This document shows positions 42,403-52,000 of a stretch of 64,000 nt of DNA, in pieces. Position 1 is the stretch's first letter. Each line of letters begins with the position of its first letter. Origin of the DNA: a bacterium (GTDB taxonomy: Bacteria > Cyanobacteriota > Vampirovibrionia > Vampirovibrionales > Vampirovibrionaceae); contig JAUIEU010000001.1 of assembly GCA_030429585.1 (NCBI GenBank), positions 248,001-312,000 on the forward strand, read 5' to 3'. The position numbers and the translations under genes were made by a program. The notes beneath the pieces were generated by a model. The model was not told the DNA's origin and did no database searches. It saw only the letters and a program-made list of their open reading frames with translations.

Positions 42403-43305
42403 TTATAGTAACGCGGCCATGGTGGCGCCCATGGCCAGGCAGTACCACCCAAACCCGTTTAAGCCGTTATGGCCAATCCACTTAATAAAGGCAGCAATCA
42501 CCGCATACCCCACCACCGTGGTTAAGGCGGTGCCCGTTAGCATGACGGGCCAATCAATGGCATGCCAAGCGTGGGCCATGGTTAGCTTTAGCCCAGCATA
42601 CCCCCCCGCTAACACAAAGGCAGGCATGCCCATCAAAAAGGCGTATCGGGCGGCGGCGTCTCGGGTTAGGCCCAGGGCCAAGCCACCTGCAATGCTAGCC
42701 CCACTGCGAGATAACCCCCGGAAGGTGGCGGAACACGCCTGCACCACGCCTAACAGGATGGCTTTTTTAGGGGTCATTTGTTCGCGATCTGCGGTGTGGC
42801 TGGCCCACAACCACCGCTGAATAAGCTCGGTGCTGAGCAACACTAACCCGGTGGCGATAAGGTGCCAACCCACCCAGCTTGGGTTAGCGCGGTAGTAGTC
42901 AATTAGGTGGCTCACGTCTTCCGTTTGCCAGCCGTTGGCGGCAAATAATACCTTGGTGCCCAACATCACGCCCCCCACCACGGCTACCGTGGCTATGGTG
43001 GAGAGGGCCACATACAGGGGTAACTTCTTCGCTGTAATGCCAGTGGTAACGGGGGCGTTCGTGCCTTTGTTAAACACGCTGGCCCAGGTGGCGGCCAAGT
43101 CTTTTCTAAAATACAGGGCCACGGCCAGCAGGGTGCCAATATGAAGAAACACATCGTAGCATTCTTCCACCAATAGGCCGGGCACCGGTTGGCCCAACCA
43201 GGCAAACAGGCGGTGGGTTACAATTAGGTGGGCAGAGCTGCTGACAGGCAAAAATTCGGTTAAGGCCTGCACAACGGCTTTTACCAGGGCGTAAGTCCAA
43301 TCCAT
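42403..43305 (-). CDS. uppP: undecaprenyl-diphosphatase (BacA family)
   Basis: 300 residues, multi-spanning membrane protein. It has both BacA signatures: QALTEFLPVSSSAHLIV near the N-terminus and SRSGASIAGGLALGL in the second half. It recycles undecaprenyl pyrophosphate to the monophosphate used for peptidoglycan and surface glycans. An insertion between the motifs (VFNKGTNAPVTTGI, DYYRANPSWVGWHL) is slightly longer than usual. It diverges from the cysteine desulfurase gene. Confidence 0.95.
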   Translation of the reverse strand: MDWTYALVKAVVQALTEFLPVSSSAHLIVTHRLFAWLGQPVPGLLVEECYDVFLHIGTLLAVALYFRKDLAATWASVFNKGTNAPVTTGITAKKLPLYVALSTIATVAVVGGVMLGTKVLFAANGWQTEDVSHLIDYYRANPSWVGWHLIATGLVLLSTELIQRWLWASHTADREQMTPKKAILLGVVQACSATFRGLSRSGASIAGGLALGLTRDAAARYAFLMGMPAFVLAGGYAGLKLTMAHAWHAIDWPVMLTGTALTTVVGYAVIAAFIKWIGHNGLNGFGWYCLAMGATMAALL

Positions 43306-43473
43306 GGTGGGGTGGGGGCTTTCTACTAAAACAAACGTAAGGCAAGGTTATTGGCTTAACACCGGCGGTATTTGCGGCTCGGCGGCCCGTTGTGGCATTA
43401 TACGAAAGAATCCTGCCGCGTGTAATGCTTGTGGCTGTAATGATTTTTACGCCTAGATACTCAAGGTCAACCA

Positions 43474-44739
43474 ATGTCGCTTTATATGGATACTGCTGCT
43501 ACCACGCCGTTGTGCCAGGCTGCTGCCCAGGCCATGGCACCTTATGTGCAAGCCAACCAAGGCGATTTTGGCAACCCATCGAGTATGCATAGCGCCGGTA
43601 CGGCGGCTCGGTTGGCGGTGTCTCGGGCGCGGGCAACAATGGCGGATTGTTTGCATGCCCCTACGCCAGAAAGTATTATCTTTACCAGCACCGCCACCGA
43701 GGCCAACAATTGGGTGCTCCGTGGGCTGGCGGGGCGTTGGTATCATCAACACCCAGGCATTAAAGGCCATGTGGTTATCAGTGCGATAGAGCACGATGCG
43801 GTGCGTTTGCCTGTGTTATGGCTGGCCGAGCATTGGGGTTGGGTGGTTACAGAAGTACCTGTTAGCCCTACCGGCCATATTAATGTGGATGCCTTTGCCA
43901 AGGCGGTGGCCCAACCCAATACGGTGTTGGCCAGCGTGATGATGGTGAATAACGAGCTGGGCACCATTCAGCCGGTGGCAGAACTGGCGGCCTTGGCCAA
44001 ACAACACGGCGTGCCCTTTCATACCGATGCGGTGCAGGCGGTGGGCAAGCTACCGGTAGATGTGTCTGCCTTAGCCGACGCGGGGGTGGGTTACCTAACG
44101 TGGAGTGGCCATAAATTTTACGGCCCTAAGGGTACGGGTGGGTTGTTTTTAGCCTCCCATGCATCGTCGTCGTTATCGCCCCAACTGCTGGGTGGCGGGC
44201 AAGAGCAAGGCCTGCGTTCTGGCACAGAAAATGTGATGGGCCTGGCGGGGATGGCGGCCGCCTTGCAGCACCAAACCCAGCACCACTTGGCGTATCATCA
44301 ACACTTAACCGCCTTAGAAGAAACCTTTGTGGCGGCTGTTCAAACCGCGGTGGCCCCCTTGCCTGCCACTGTTATGGTAAATGGCGGTGCGCCAAAAGCC
44401 CCAGGGGTGGTGCATGTTTCGGTAGTGCCTAATGATGATGCCCAACCGTTGGAGGGCGAAGCCTTGGTGCTCCAACTGGATTTACTGGGTATCCAGGCCA
44501 GTAGCGGCTCTGCCTGCCACAGCAAGGTGTTGGAACCGTCTCGAGTGGTACGCGTGCTACTAGGCAACCCGACGACGATGGCTGGCGATGACTTGGCCCG
44601 CGCCATGGCCACGGTGCGTTTTTCTTTTGGGTGGCATACCACCACCGACGATGTTACGAAGGCGGCCAATGCGCTGGCCACGGCTGCAAGCCGTTTGCTG
44701 GGGGTGCCCTTGCCTGCTGCCCCCACCCCGGTAACATAG
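43474..44739 (+). CDS. cysteine desulfurase (NifS/IscS family)
   Basis: 421 residues. PLP enzyme that takes sulfur from cysteine for Fe-S clusters and thiolated cofactors or tRNA. Motifs: MDTAATTPLC, FGNPSSMHSAG, FTSTATEANNWVL, MMVNNELGTIQP, PLP Lys in TWSGHKFYGPKGTGGL, and SSGSACHSKVLEPS, which contains the active-site Cys. It is followed 9 bp later by thiL, which suggests sulfur supply to thiamine synthesis. The gene name (iscS, nifS or other) cannot be settled without the scaffold gene. Confidence 0.93.
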   Translation: MSLYMDTAATTPLCQAAAQAMAPYVQANQGDFGNPSSMHSAGTAARLAVSRARATMADCLHAPTPESIIFTSTATEANNWVLRGLAGRWYHQHPGIKGHVVISAIEHDAVRLPVLWLAEHWGWVVTEVPVSPTGHINVDAFAKAVAQPNTVLASVMMVNNELGTIQPVAELAALAKQHGVPFHTDAVQAVGKLPVDVSALADAGVGYLTWSGHKFYGPKGTGGLFLASHASSSLSPQLLGGGQEQGLRSGTENVMGLAGMAAALQHQTQHHLAYHQHLTALEETFVAAVQTAVAPLPATVMVNGGAPKAPGVVHVSVVPNDDAQPLEGEALVLQLDLLGIQASSGSACHSKVLEPSRVVRVLLGNPTTMAGDDLARAMATVRFSFGWHTTTDDVTKAANALATAASRLLGVPLPAAPTPVT

Positions 44740-44748
44740 GGGGTGAGC

Positions 44749-45747
44749 ATGCCAACGGGTACCATAACAGAGCAAGCCGTGTTTGACGTGGTTCGGCAGA
44801 CCTTCCCTGCGTTGGCTGCCACGGATTTGGTGGATGATGCGGTGGTGTTGCCGACTGGCCAGGTGATATCTACCGATACGCTGGTGGGGGAACGCCATTT
44901 TAGCCACGCGTATTGCTCGCCTACGGATATTGGGGTGAAGGCGGTGCGCGTAAGCATAAGTGATATGGCGGCGTGTGGGGCCCAGCCAACGGGGTTGTTG
45001 GTGTCTCTTGCGTTGCCTAATACGGTAGATACGGTGTGGGTACGCGAATTTTACGCGGGCTTAAAATACGCCCTGGATGAAGCACAATGCCCGCTACTGG
45101 GGGGTGATACCGTTGCCAGCGATACCTTGGTGATTACCACCACCGCCTTAGGTCAGGTGGCAGCAGGATCGGTGGCTGGGCGACGCTTTAACGCCAAGCC
45201 AGGCCATACCATCGCGGTGTGCGGCCACCATGGGCTAAGCGCTGTGGGGTTATGCGCTCTACAACATGGTATAGAAGGCGTTGAAGATGCCAAGCTGGCC
45301 CACCGTCAGCCCCCGGCCTTGGTGGATGACGGCCTTTCTTTGGCGGCGGCAATCGCTCAATATGCGCCTCAACCTTATGCCCTAACGGATACCAGCGATG
45401 GGCTGGCGGCTGCGCTTTTGGCCATTGCCCAGGCCAGCGGGGTGGCGTGTACGGTGCAGGCCAATGCCCTACCTATTCACCCCACGGTGGCCACGTTTGC
45501 CCGTCAGCATTCTTCTGTTTTGCCTGCCCGCTATACCCAGGTGGGTTATGACGATGGGGCGTTGGCCTTAACTCTGTGGGGCGGCGAGGACTTTGGGTTG
45601 CTGGCCACGGTACCGGCGGGCGTTACTCTGCCACCACGGTGGCTGCCCATTGGCCAGGTTGCGGAAGGCACGGGCGCAAGCCTACAATTGCCTAACGGCC
45701 AACAAATCGCTATGCTGCCAAAGCAGCTATATCAGCATTTTGCCTAA
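44749..45747 (+). CDS. thiL: thiamine-monophosphate kinase
   Basis: 332 residues from the ATG at 44749, chosen because GGGGTGA stands just before it; a GTG two codons up is possible. It has the AIR-synthase-like fold: DDAVVLPTGQVISTDTLVGERHF, IGVKAVRVSISDMAACGAQP, LLGGDTVAS and LTDTSDGLAAALL near the ATP/TMP sites. It phosphorylates thiamine monophosphate to the diphosphate. Downstream of the desulfurase and 30 bp before ispD. Confidence 0.93.
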   Translation: MPTGTITEQAVFDVVRQTFPALAATDLVDDAVVLPTGQVISTDTLVGERHFSHAYCSPTDIGVKAVRVSISDMAACGAQPTGLLVSLALPNTVDTVWVREFYAGLKYALDEAQCPLLGGDTVASDTLVITTTALGQVAAGSVAGRRFNAKPGHTIAVCGHHGLSAVGLCALQHGIEGVEDAKLAHRQPPALVDDGLSLAAAIAQYAPQPYALTDTSDGLAAALLAIAQASGVACTVQANALPIHPTVATFARQHSSVLPARYTQVGYDDGALALTLWGGEDFGLLATVPAGVTLPPRWLPIGQVAEGTGASLQLPNGQQIAMLPKQLYQHFA

Positions 45748-45777
45748 CCGTTGACTTGATTGAGAGAAGACAACTCC

Positions 45778-46545
45778 ATGACCATGAACCACATTACTTG
45801 GGCGGTGGTGCCTGCCGGTGGTAGCAGCCAGCGCTTTGGCGGCGGCGATAAATTACTAGCAGCCTTGGCAGGCGAGCCGGTGTTGGCCCACACCTTAAAC
45901 GCCTTGGCTAACTACAGTGGGTTGGCCGGCATAGTGGTGGCCGCCCCGGCAGACAAGGTGTTGGCGTATCAGGCCCAGTTTGGCGAGATGATTCAGGGCG
46001 TGGCTGTGCGGTGGGTGGCTGGTGGCGAAACGCGCCGCGCCAGTGTGGATGCTGGTTTACGCGCCTTACCGATGGATTGTGACAGTGTGATTATCCATGA
46101 TGCCGCCCGCCCCCTGTTAACCGGCGATTTGTTGGATGCTGTGTTGGCCCCCATACACGAAGGGGCCGCTGCTGGCGCCATTGTGGGCATACCCTGCACG
46201 GATACCCTTAAACAGGTGGGTGCGCAGGCGTCGGCTCCTGCCTCGGCAGATTACCATTTGGCCAGGGTAGCGGCACCAGTAATGGCCACCGTGCCCCGCA
46301 ATACGGTGTGGCACGTGCAAACGCCGCAGGCCTTTAAACGGGATATGCTGGAGCAAGCCCATGCCACCGTGGCGTTAGAAATACCGGTAACAGATGACGC
46401 CCAATTGTTGGAATTGTTGGCCAGCCAGCACCAAGTACCTGCGGATAGCTGCCAAGTGGTGGTGGTGCCTGGCCACGAGCGCAACCTAAAAATTACCACC
46501 CCTAACGATATGGCCCTGGCCGAATGGTGGCTAACCCAAGGGTAA
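45778..46545 (+). CDS. ispD: 2-C-methyl-D-erythritol 4-phosphate cytidylyltransferase
   Basis: 255 residues from the ATG at 45778, behind GAGAGAAGA. Third step of the MEP isoprenoid pathway. Shows AVVPAGGSSQRFGGGDKLLAAL, the metal-site VIIHDAARPLLTGD, a GIPCTDTLK block and TPQAFKRDMLEQAH. The residues before the Gly-rich loop are standard. Last gene of the desulfurase-thiL-ispD run, convergent with scpB (13 bp between stops). Confidence 0.96.
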   Translation: MTMNHITWAVVPAGGSSQRFGGGDKLLAALAGEPVLAHTLNALANYSGLAGIVVAAPADKVLAYQAQFGEMIQGVAVRWVAGGETRRASVDAGLRALPMDCDSVIIHDAARPLLTGDLLDAVLAPIHEGAAAGAIVGIPCTDTLKQVGAQASAPASADYHLARVAAPVMATVPRNTVWHVQTPQAFKRDMLEQAHATVALEIPVTDDAQLLELLASQHQVPADSCQVVVVPGHERNLKITTPNDMALAEWWLTQG

Positions 46546-46558
46546 TCGTGAGCGAGGG

Positions 46559-47245
46559 TTACTCGTCGTCGGTGATGTATTTAACCTGGCTGTCGTCGCC
46601 GATGTCATCGTGGGTGGCGCCGGCCTCGGTTTGGGTGCCATCCGCTAGGCGAATGGTCTTGCCGGTGTTGCGCTCAGGGGCGTCACCTTCTAGCAAGCCC
46701 ACCATGGTGCGGAGTTCTTGCTTATCGCCTACCAAACGGAAATACTCGTTGAATTTTTGGGTGACGTTTAGCCGGTAGCTACGGCCCACACGGTTTTTGC
46801 TCACCAAGCCTCGGTCGAGTAACTCGGGGATGGCGTCGTAGACGGCGCTGCCTTGGGTTTCTACCAATTCACTTTGTAGAATCGGCCCTTTAATGGCCAC
46901 AGCAGAGAGAATTCTAAGGGCGGATGCAGGCAACTCCATGGGCATCATGGCATCGCTAATGGGCCTAAATTCTTCGCGCACTTGTAAAATATAGCCATCC
47001 GAATCGCCAATTTCTAAGGCGGAATCCTCACGAAAAGCAAAGTCGTTCATCAGGTCCAGCAGGGCTTCTTCCACAGCAAAGGGGTTTTCGCTCAGCAGCT
47101 CAACCAAATCCGTAATGGTTAGCGGTTTGTTGGTAACAAACAGGGCGGCTTCCACCCGGCCTTTTAGGGGCGGCGTTAAGGTCAGCTCGGGGGCAGAAGC
47201 GTCTACGTCCGTGTCTAGGGTTGGGGTAGCAAGATTAGAATCCAT
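46559..47245 (-). CDS. scpB: segregation and condensation protein B
   Basis: 228 residues from the ATG at 47245 (MDSNLATPTL). ScpB forms a dimer of two winged-helix domains each: GRVEAALFVTNKPLTITDLVELL (first wing), MPMELPASALRILSAVAIKGPIL and GLVSKNRVGRSYRLNVTQKF (second). It joins the SMC-ScpA complex. A longer frame to 47470 would overlap the next gene and has no family support. scpB is separated from scpA/smc by a plus-strand gene. Confidence 0.92.
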   Translation of the reverse strand: MDSNLATPTLDTDVDASAPELTLTPPLKGRVEAALFVTNKPLTITDLVELLSENPFAVEEALLDLMNDFAFREDSALEIGDSDGYILQVREEFRPISDAMMPMELPASALRILSAVAIKGPILQSELVETQGSAVYDAIPELLDRGLVSKNRVGRSYRLNVTQKFNEYFRLVGDKQELRTMVGLLEGDAPERNTGKTIRLADGTQTEAGATHDDIGDDSQVKYITDDE

Positions 47246-47324
47246 ACAAACGCCTGTAGGGTTAGATACACACCCCCTATTGTACCTTATATACGCCAGA
47301 AGCAGGCAATAAAGGTTACGTTTC

Positions 47325-48065
47325 GTGTTTATTAAAACACTGCCGTTGGATTTTGTTGTTGCCTGGGTGCCTTGTATGTCTTTCCCCTTGTTATCGTCAT
47401 CTCTGCTTGGGTTTCCGCGTTTTTCTGCGGGCACGGTGCTTACTAAAAAAGATCCAGCGCCCTTTTCCAATCACCTTGCCGGGAATGAGGTGTTAAATTT
47501 TCGCGAGATTCCGCCGTCTGGGCGTCGTCATTTTCCGTGGTTTTTTGTGGATCGCCCCAATACCAAGGCGGCTATTCATAATATTGTGCTAACCAAAAAT
47601 CCGGCAGGCGAGTTATCGGTGGTGCTGATTAAATTTACCCCGCTACCTTTAGGAGGCGATGCAGTATTAGAATTACCGGCAGGATTGTGGGGCGCCGATT
47701 TAGCCAACGAAACCATGATGGACAGTGCGCGCCGCAACATTAAAAAAGAATCTAACCTGGATGCAACCATAATTAACCCGATTTACGAGGGTGCTATTTT
47801 TCCTACGTCTCCAGGGGAAAGTACGGAGCACAAAGGGTTTACCCTTTCCTATGCGACGGGCAAGCCGTCGATAAAAAACCAAACCGCGGAAGAAAATTCC
47901 AGCGAAATTGTGTTACTGCCTTTAACTGATTTTTTAGATTATGACCGTTTTAGTGCGTGGCAAAAGGCAATGCATACTAAGGGCATTAAAATTGGCGCCG
48001 ATGTGCATATGGCCCGTGGGGTTATGCCCCCGGACGCCCTAAAGCAATTGGACATTACCGCTTAG
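47325..48065 (+). CDS. NUDIX-like protein with degenerate Nudix box
   Basis: 246 residues from a GTG at 47325; the ATG at 47376 (MSFPLLSSS) is an alternative, and neither has a clear ribosome-binding site. The fold signature is there: NIVLTKNPAGELSVVLIKF (strand), ELPAGLWG, then a helix aligned with the Nudix box, but the GX5EX7REUXEEXGU pattern reads ARRNIKKES, so the acidic metal-binding positions are largely lost. Hydrolase activity is therefore doubtful. It is inserted in opposite orientation between scpB and scpA, with stops 2 bp from scpA. Confidence 0.65.
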   Translation: MFIKTLPLDFVVAWVPCMSFPLLSSSLLGFPRFSAGTVLTKKDPAPFSNHLAGNEVLNFREIPPSGRRHFPWFFVDRPNTKAAIHNIVLTKNPAGELSVVLIKFTPLPLGGDAVLELPAGLWGADLANETMMDSARRNIKKESNLDATIINPIYEGAIFPTSPGESTEHKGFTLSYATGKPSIKNQTAEENSSEIVLLPLTDFLDYDRFSAWQKAMHTKGIKIGADVHMARGVMPPDALKQLDITA

Positions 48066-48067
48066 TA

Positions 48068-48982
48068 CTAAACAGGTTGCGGGGCGCTGTCTTCGGTGGG
48101 GTTAGGCCTGCCTGTTTGGCGGGTAATGTGGAGGTCGCCGTATAAAATCTCTTGGTGAAGGTCGACTTCGCTGCGAGCTGATAGAAACAGTAGCGCCAAG
48201 TAGGCGGAAATTTTATCTAACCCACCTTCTACAATAAGTTGCTGTAGGGTTACTTTGTCGCCCTCGCCATGGAGCAATTGGCCCAGTAGGCCCTGTAGTT
48301 TAATAATATTTTCTTCAATAAATTCTTCGTGGGCCAGATTTTCGATTTGTTTAGCGGTTAGGCGGCTTACATCGCGCACACGGTCTCGTTGCTTGGCTTG
48401 GCGGGCAAAGCGTTCGCTAGTATCGGCTTCTTCAAAGCGCTGTAATTCGGCAATCAAATCGTTCAGCGTTACGGGCCGGTTGCGGCGGGCTTTGGTACTG
48501 CTGCGGCGCTCAATCATGCTTTCCAAATTTTCATACGGCACCATTTGTTTTACCCAGTCGGTATCCATTACCAGCTGATTTTCTTCACCCCACAGGCCGT
48601 CATCATCTTCTAAATACCCATCGTCGGGGTTATCGATGGGGGTTAAATAATCTTGCCCAGCAAGTTGGTCCGATTTCATGCGAAGCAAAATAGCCAGATA
48701 TAATAGGGTTTTGCCGGTACCTTTTAAATCGCTTTTGCCATCGTTATCATCGCTCGGTTGCTTGCGCTCGGCAATGGCTTTTAGGTATTCATCTGCCACG
48801 GCCACAATGTTAATGTTCCACGGGTCAATGCGCCCATGGCGGGTTAGATTTACCAAAATATCCAAGGGGTCATCGCTCTCGCCGCTGGTTTCTGGCAGGG
48901 CGTGACAGCCTGCCAGCAGCGCATCTACGGTAGCGGTGCTGCCGTAAAAAGCATTGGATTCTGTTTGGGGTTGGCTGGCCAA
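48068..48982 (-). CDS. scpA: segregation and condensation protein A (kleisin)
   Basis: 304 residues. The kleisin that bridges SMC heads. N-terminal DDPLDILVNLTRHGRIDPWNI, VADEYLKAIAE, TLLYLAILLRMKSDQL; C-terminal winged helix KISAYLALLFLSARSEVDLHQEILYGDLHI. The middle has a charged insert (RRSSTKARRNRPVTLNDL). It follows smc by 63 bp on the same strand. Confidence 0.93.
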   Translation of the reverse strand: MASQPQTESNAFYGSTATVDALLAGCHALPETSGESDDPLDILVNLTRHGRIDPWNINIVAVADEYLKAIAERKQPSDDNDGKSDLKGTGKTLLYLAILLRMKSDQLAGQDYLTPIDNPDDGYLEDDDGLWGEENQLVMDTDWVKQMVPYENLESMIERRSSTKARRNRPVTLNDLIAELQRFEEADTSERFARQAKQRDRVRDVSRLTAKQIENLAHEEFIEENIIKLQGLLGQLLHGEGDKVTLQQLIVEGGLDKISAYLALLFLSARSEVDLHQEILYGDLHITRQTGRPNPTEDSAPQPV

Positions 48983-49045
48983 AGCGTGTTCCTGGATAAG
49001 GTTGTGAGAAAACCGGTGTTATTTTTTAAATAGCGGTGCTGCCGC

Positions 49046-52000
49046 CTAGCTGGCTTTTTTTTGTTCCGTGTCGTCGGTCATTAATTCATCGTGAAGCAGG
49101 TCGGTGTTGCCGGTGTCTTCTTCGGCAGTGCGTAACCGAACCCCGGTGACATGGGTACGACCGCCGGCTTTTTGGGTTACACCAATGGTACGCGCGCTGC
49201 GCTCAATCATAGGCTTACGCAACGATACAACAAGGAATTGCGAGCCCTTGGTGGTTTCGCCGACGACCATATTGGCCAGCTTTTCCACGTTAATGCCGTC
49301 CAAGTTCATGTCTACTTCATCTAAGGCATAGAAGGGGGCGGGCATGGTGCGTTGCAAGGCAAACACAAAGGCCAGCGAGGTTAACGATTTTTCGCCACCA
49401 CTCATGGCTTCGATGCGCTGCATCTTTTTGCCGCGTGGGCGGGCCATTAGAGTCATGCCACTGTTTAGCGGGTCGTCAGGATTCGATAGTACCAAGTGGC
49501 CATCACCTGCCGCTAACGTCTCAAAAATACTGCGGAAGTGGCCGTCAATTTCGTCAAAGCTTTTTTGGAAGGCACCGCGCTTCAATTCTTCGTACCCGCT
49601 AATGCGCACGTTAATGCTTTCGCGTTCCGTGTTTAGGGTATCAATTTTATCGCTTAGTTCTTTGCGGCGGCCATCTACCACGGCGTAATCGTCAATGGCG
49701 CGCATGTTAACGGGTTCCATGGCAGCCATGCGTTTTTCTAAGCGTACAATTTTTTGGCTCACTTCTTCTGCGTTGGGCAGTTCCACGTCATCCAGTTTAT
49801 CTGGGTGGGGCACGGCTAAATCATTATCAGCGGTGCTTGTTGCCGTATCGGCAGCGTCGGTGCTGTCGTCGTCACTATCGGTTTGCTCGGTATCTGCGTC
49901 AGCGTCTTCTACCGTGGCTTCTTCTGCGGCATTTTCGGCGGCGGTTTCTTGTTGTTTTAGCCACGCGTTGTGGGCGGCCAGTAAGGTTTGGTAGGCTTCG
50001 CTGACTTGAGGCTTTAGGCTTAGCACGCGTTCTTCAAAGGCCACCAGTTGCTCGCCGTATTGGTTGCAATCGCGCTCTAGGGTGCTTTTTTCTTTTTCTT
50101 CTTCAATTAGCTTGGCCTGAATAACATCGCGTTCGTCTTGCAGCTGTTTTAGCTCGTCATCCAGCTCTAGGGTTTGAGCTTCTAAATCGCCAATCTGTTT
50201 TTCGGTAATGGCAATTTCTTCGCGAGCCGCCGTTATTTCTTTGGCAAACGCATCGTTTTGAACCTTAAGCTCGCCAACACGCGTAATGTATTCTTTAATG
50301 CCGGCTTCTTGGTAATCTTTTTCTAGCGTTTTACCCTGCACATCGCGCTGCACGTTACGAATTTGGGTATCGTAGTAATCCATTTCAAACTTAATATCTG
50401 CCATTTGCTGCTGTAGCTTGCTCATGGCGTCGGCGGGTAGCTTGGCATCCAGCGCGTCGCGGTTGGCCAGTAGGTCTGCCAGGCCACTTTGAGCGGTGGC
50501 AACACTGGCGGCTGCGGCAGCTAAGGTGGTGCCCAGTGCGGCCAGTTCTTCGGTTAAGGTGGCGGTAGGGCTGTTGCCAGCATCGTTTGTGGGGTTTAAT
50601 TCGGCCAGTTGTTCTTCTACAGCGCTTAGGCTGGCGCGGTTGGCTGATAAGGTTTCGATGGTATCGCTGCGTTCTTGTTTTAAGGCGTCCAGCGTCAGGG
50701 CCAGTTTATCCACGCTTTGGGTAAGGGTGTTGCGCTTATAGTTCGCCTGCTTCATTTTTTCTTCGGCATCTTGCAGGGCGGTTTCTAAATTAGCAGCGCT
50801 GGCTAGGCGGCTTTGCCCGCTTTTGCTGCTGCTGCTACCACCAGTCATGGCGCCACTTTTTTCTAACAAGGCCCCATCTAGGGTTACCATACGGTGCCGA
50901 CGCAGCAAGGGGCGCGCGGCCTCAATGTCATCCATAATAAGGGTGTCGCCTAGGGCGTAGCTAAACGCATCCACATATTGTGGGTCGAAGGCGACCAGTT
51001 GTAGGGCGTAATCGACAATGCCGCCTGCGCGGGGCAGGGGTGGTAATCGGCGGGCGGGTTGTAGTTTGTTAAGCGGTAAAAAAGTAGCCCGGCCGGCGCG
51101 TTGGTCTTTTAATAGCTGAATAGCCTTACTGGCCACGGTATCATCGGCCACAACCACGTGCTGAATGCGGCCACCCAAGGCCACTTCCATGGCCGTAGCA
51201 TAGTCGCCATCTACCATTAATAGCTGGCCAAGTGGTCCAAACACGCCATCTAGCCCTGCTTTGGTGATTATTTCTACCGGGCGGGCGTAGTTCATGTCTT
51301 CGTAGGCGCGCTTTTTGGCTTCTAGCTGCAGCATTTCGCCGTTTAGGCGGTTGAATAGAGCAATGGCATCTTGTAGTTGCGTTTGCTGGCCGGCTAAATC
51401 GGCGGCCTTGGCCTGCATATCTTGCTCGATGCTGGTTTTTTGCTCGTTTAGCTTGCTTATGGCGGCTTGCAAATCGGTTTGTTGATGGGTGAGCTTAATG
51501 CGCTTTTCATCATCGCCGGTGGCGTTTTCTTGCCGAAGTTGCAAGGTGGTTTGCAGTTGGTGCTGTTGGCCTTCTAACGACATGTGCTCTCGCTGCAAGG
51601 TGGCCAAGTTATCCTCGGCGGCTTTAATGGCGTCGCGCAGGCGCACCCGCTCGGTGCCTAGTTCGCCGCTTTCGGCGCCCATGGCTTCCATTTGCTTGGT
51701 TAGCTTATCGTATTCTCGCTTTTGGGCATCGAATAAAGGCTGTAGCTCTTTAATTTGCTGGTTTAGGGTGGCCAGTTCTTCATTTATCCCCGCAATAGAA
51801 TCTTTTTGGTTGGCCACCGTGCTATCCACGTTTTGGATTTGCTCGCGGTTTTCTAAAATCTGGTTTTCCTGAAAGGTAATTTTATCCTGACGGCGAGAAA
51901 TATGGCCTTTTAGCCCTTCGATTTGGGTTTTTAGGGCAATGTGTTGGTCTTCGCCTTTTTTCTTAACCTTGTCGTTAATATCGGTTAAGGCTTTGCGGGT

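Noticed and set aside
47246-47470. N-terminal extension of scpB to 47470
   Set aside because: Family similarity begins after 47245 and the extension overlaps the NUDIX-like gene on the other strand.
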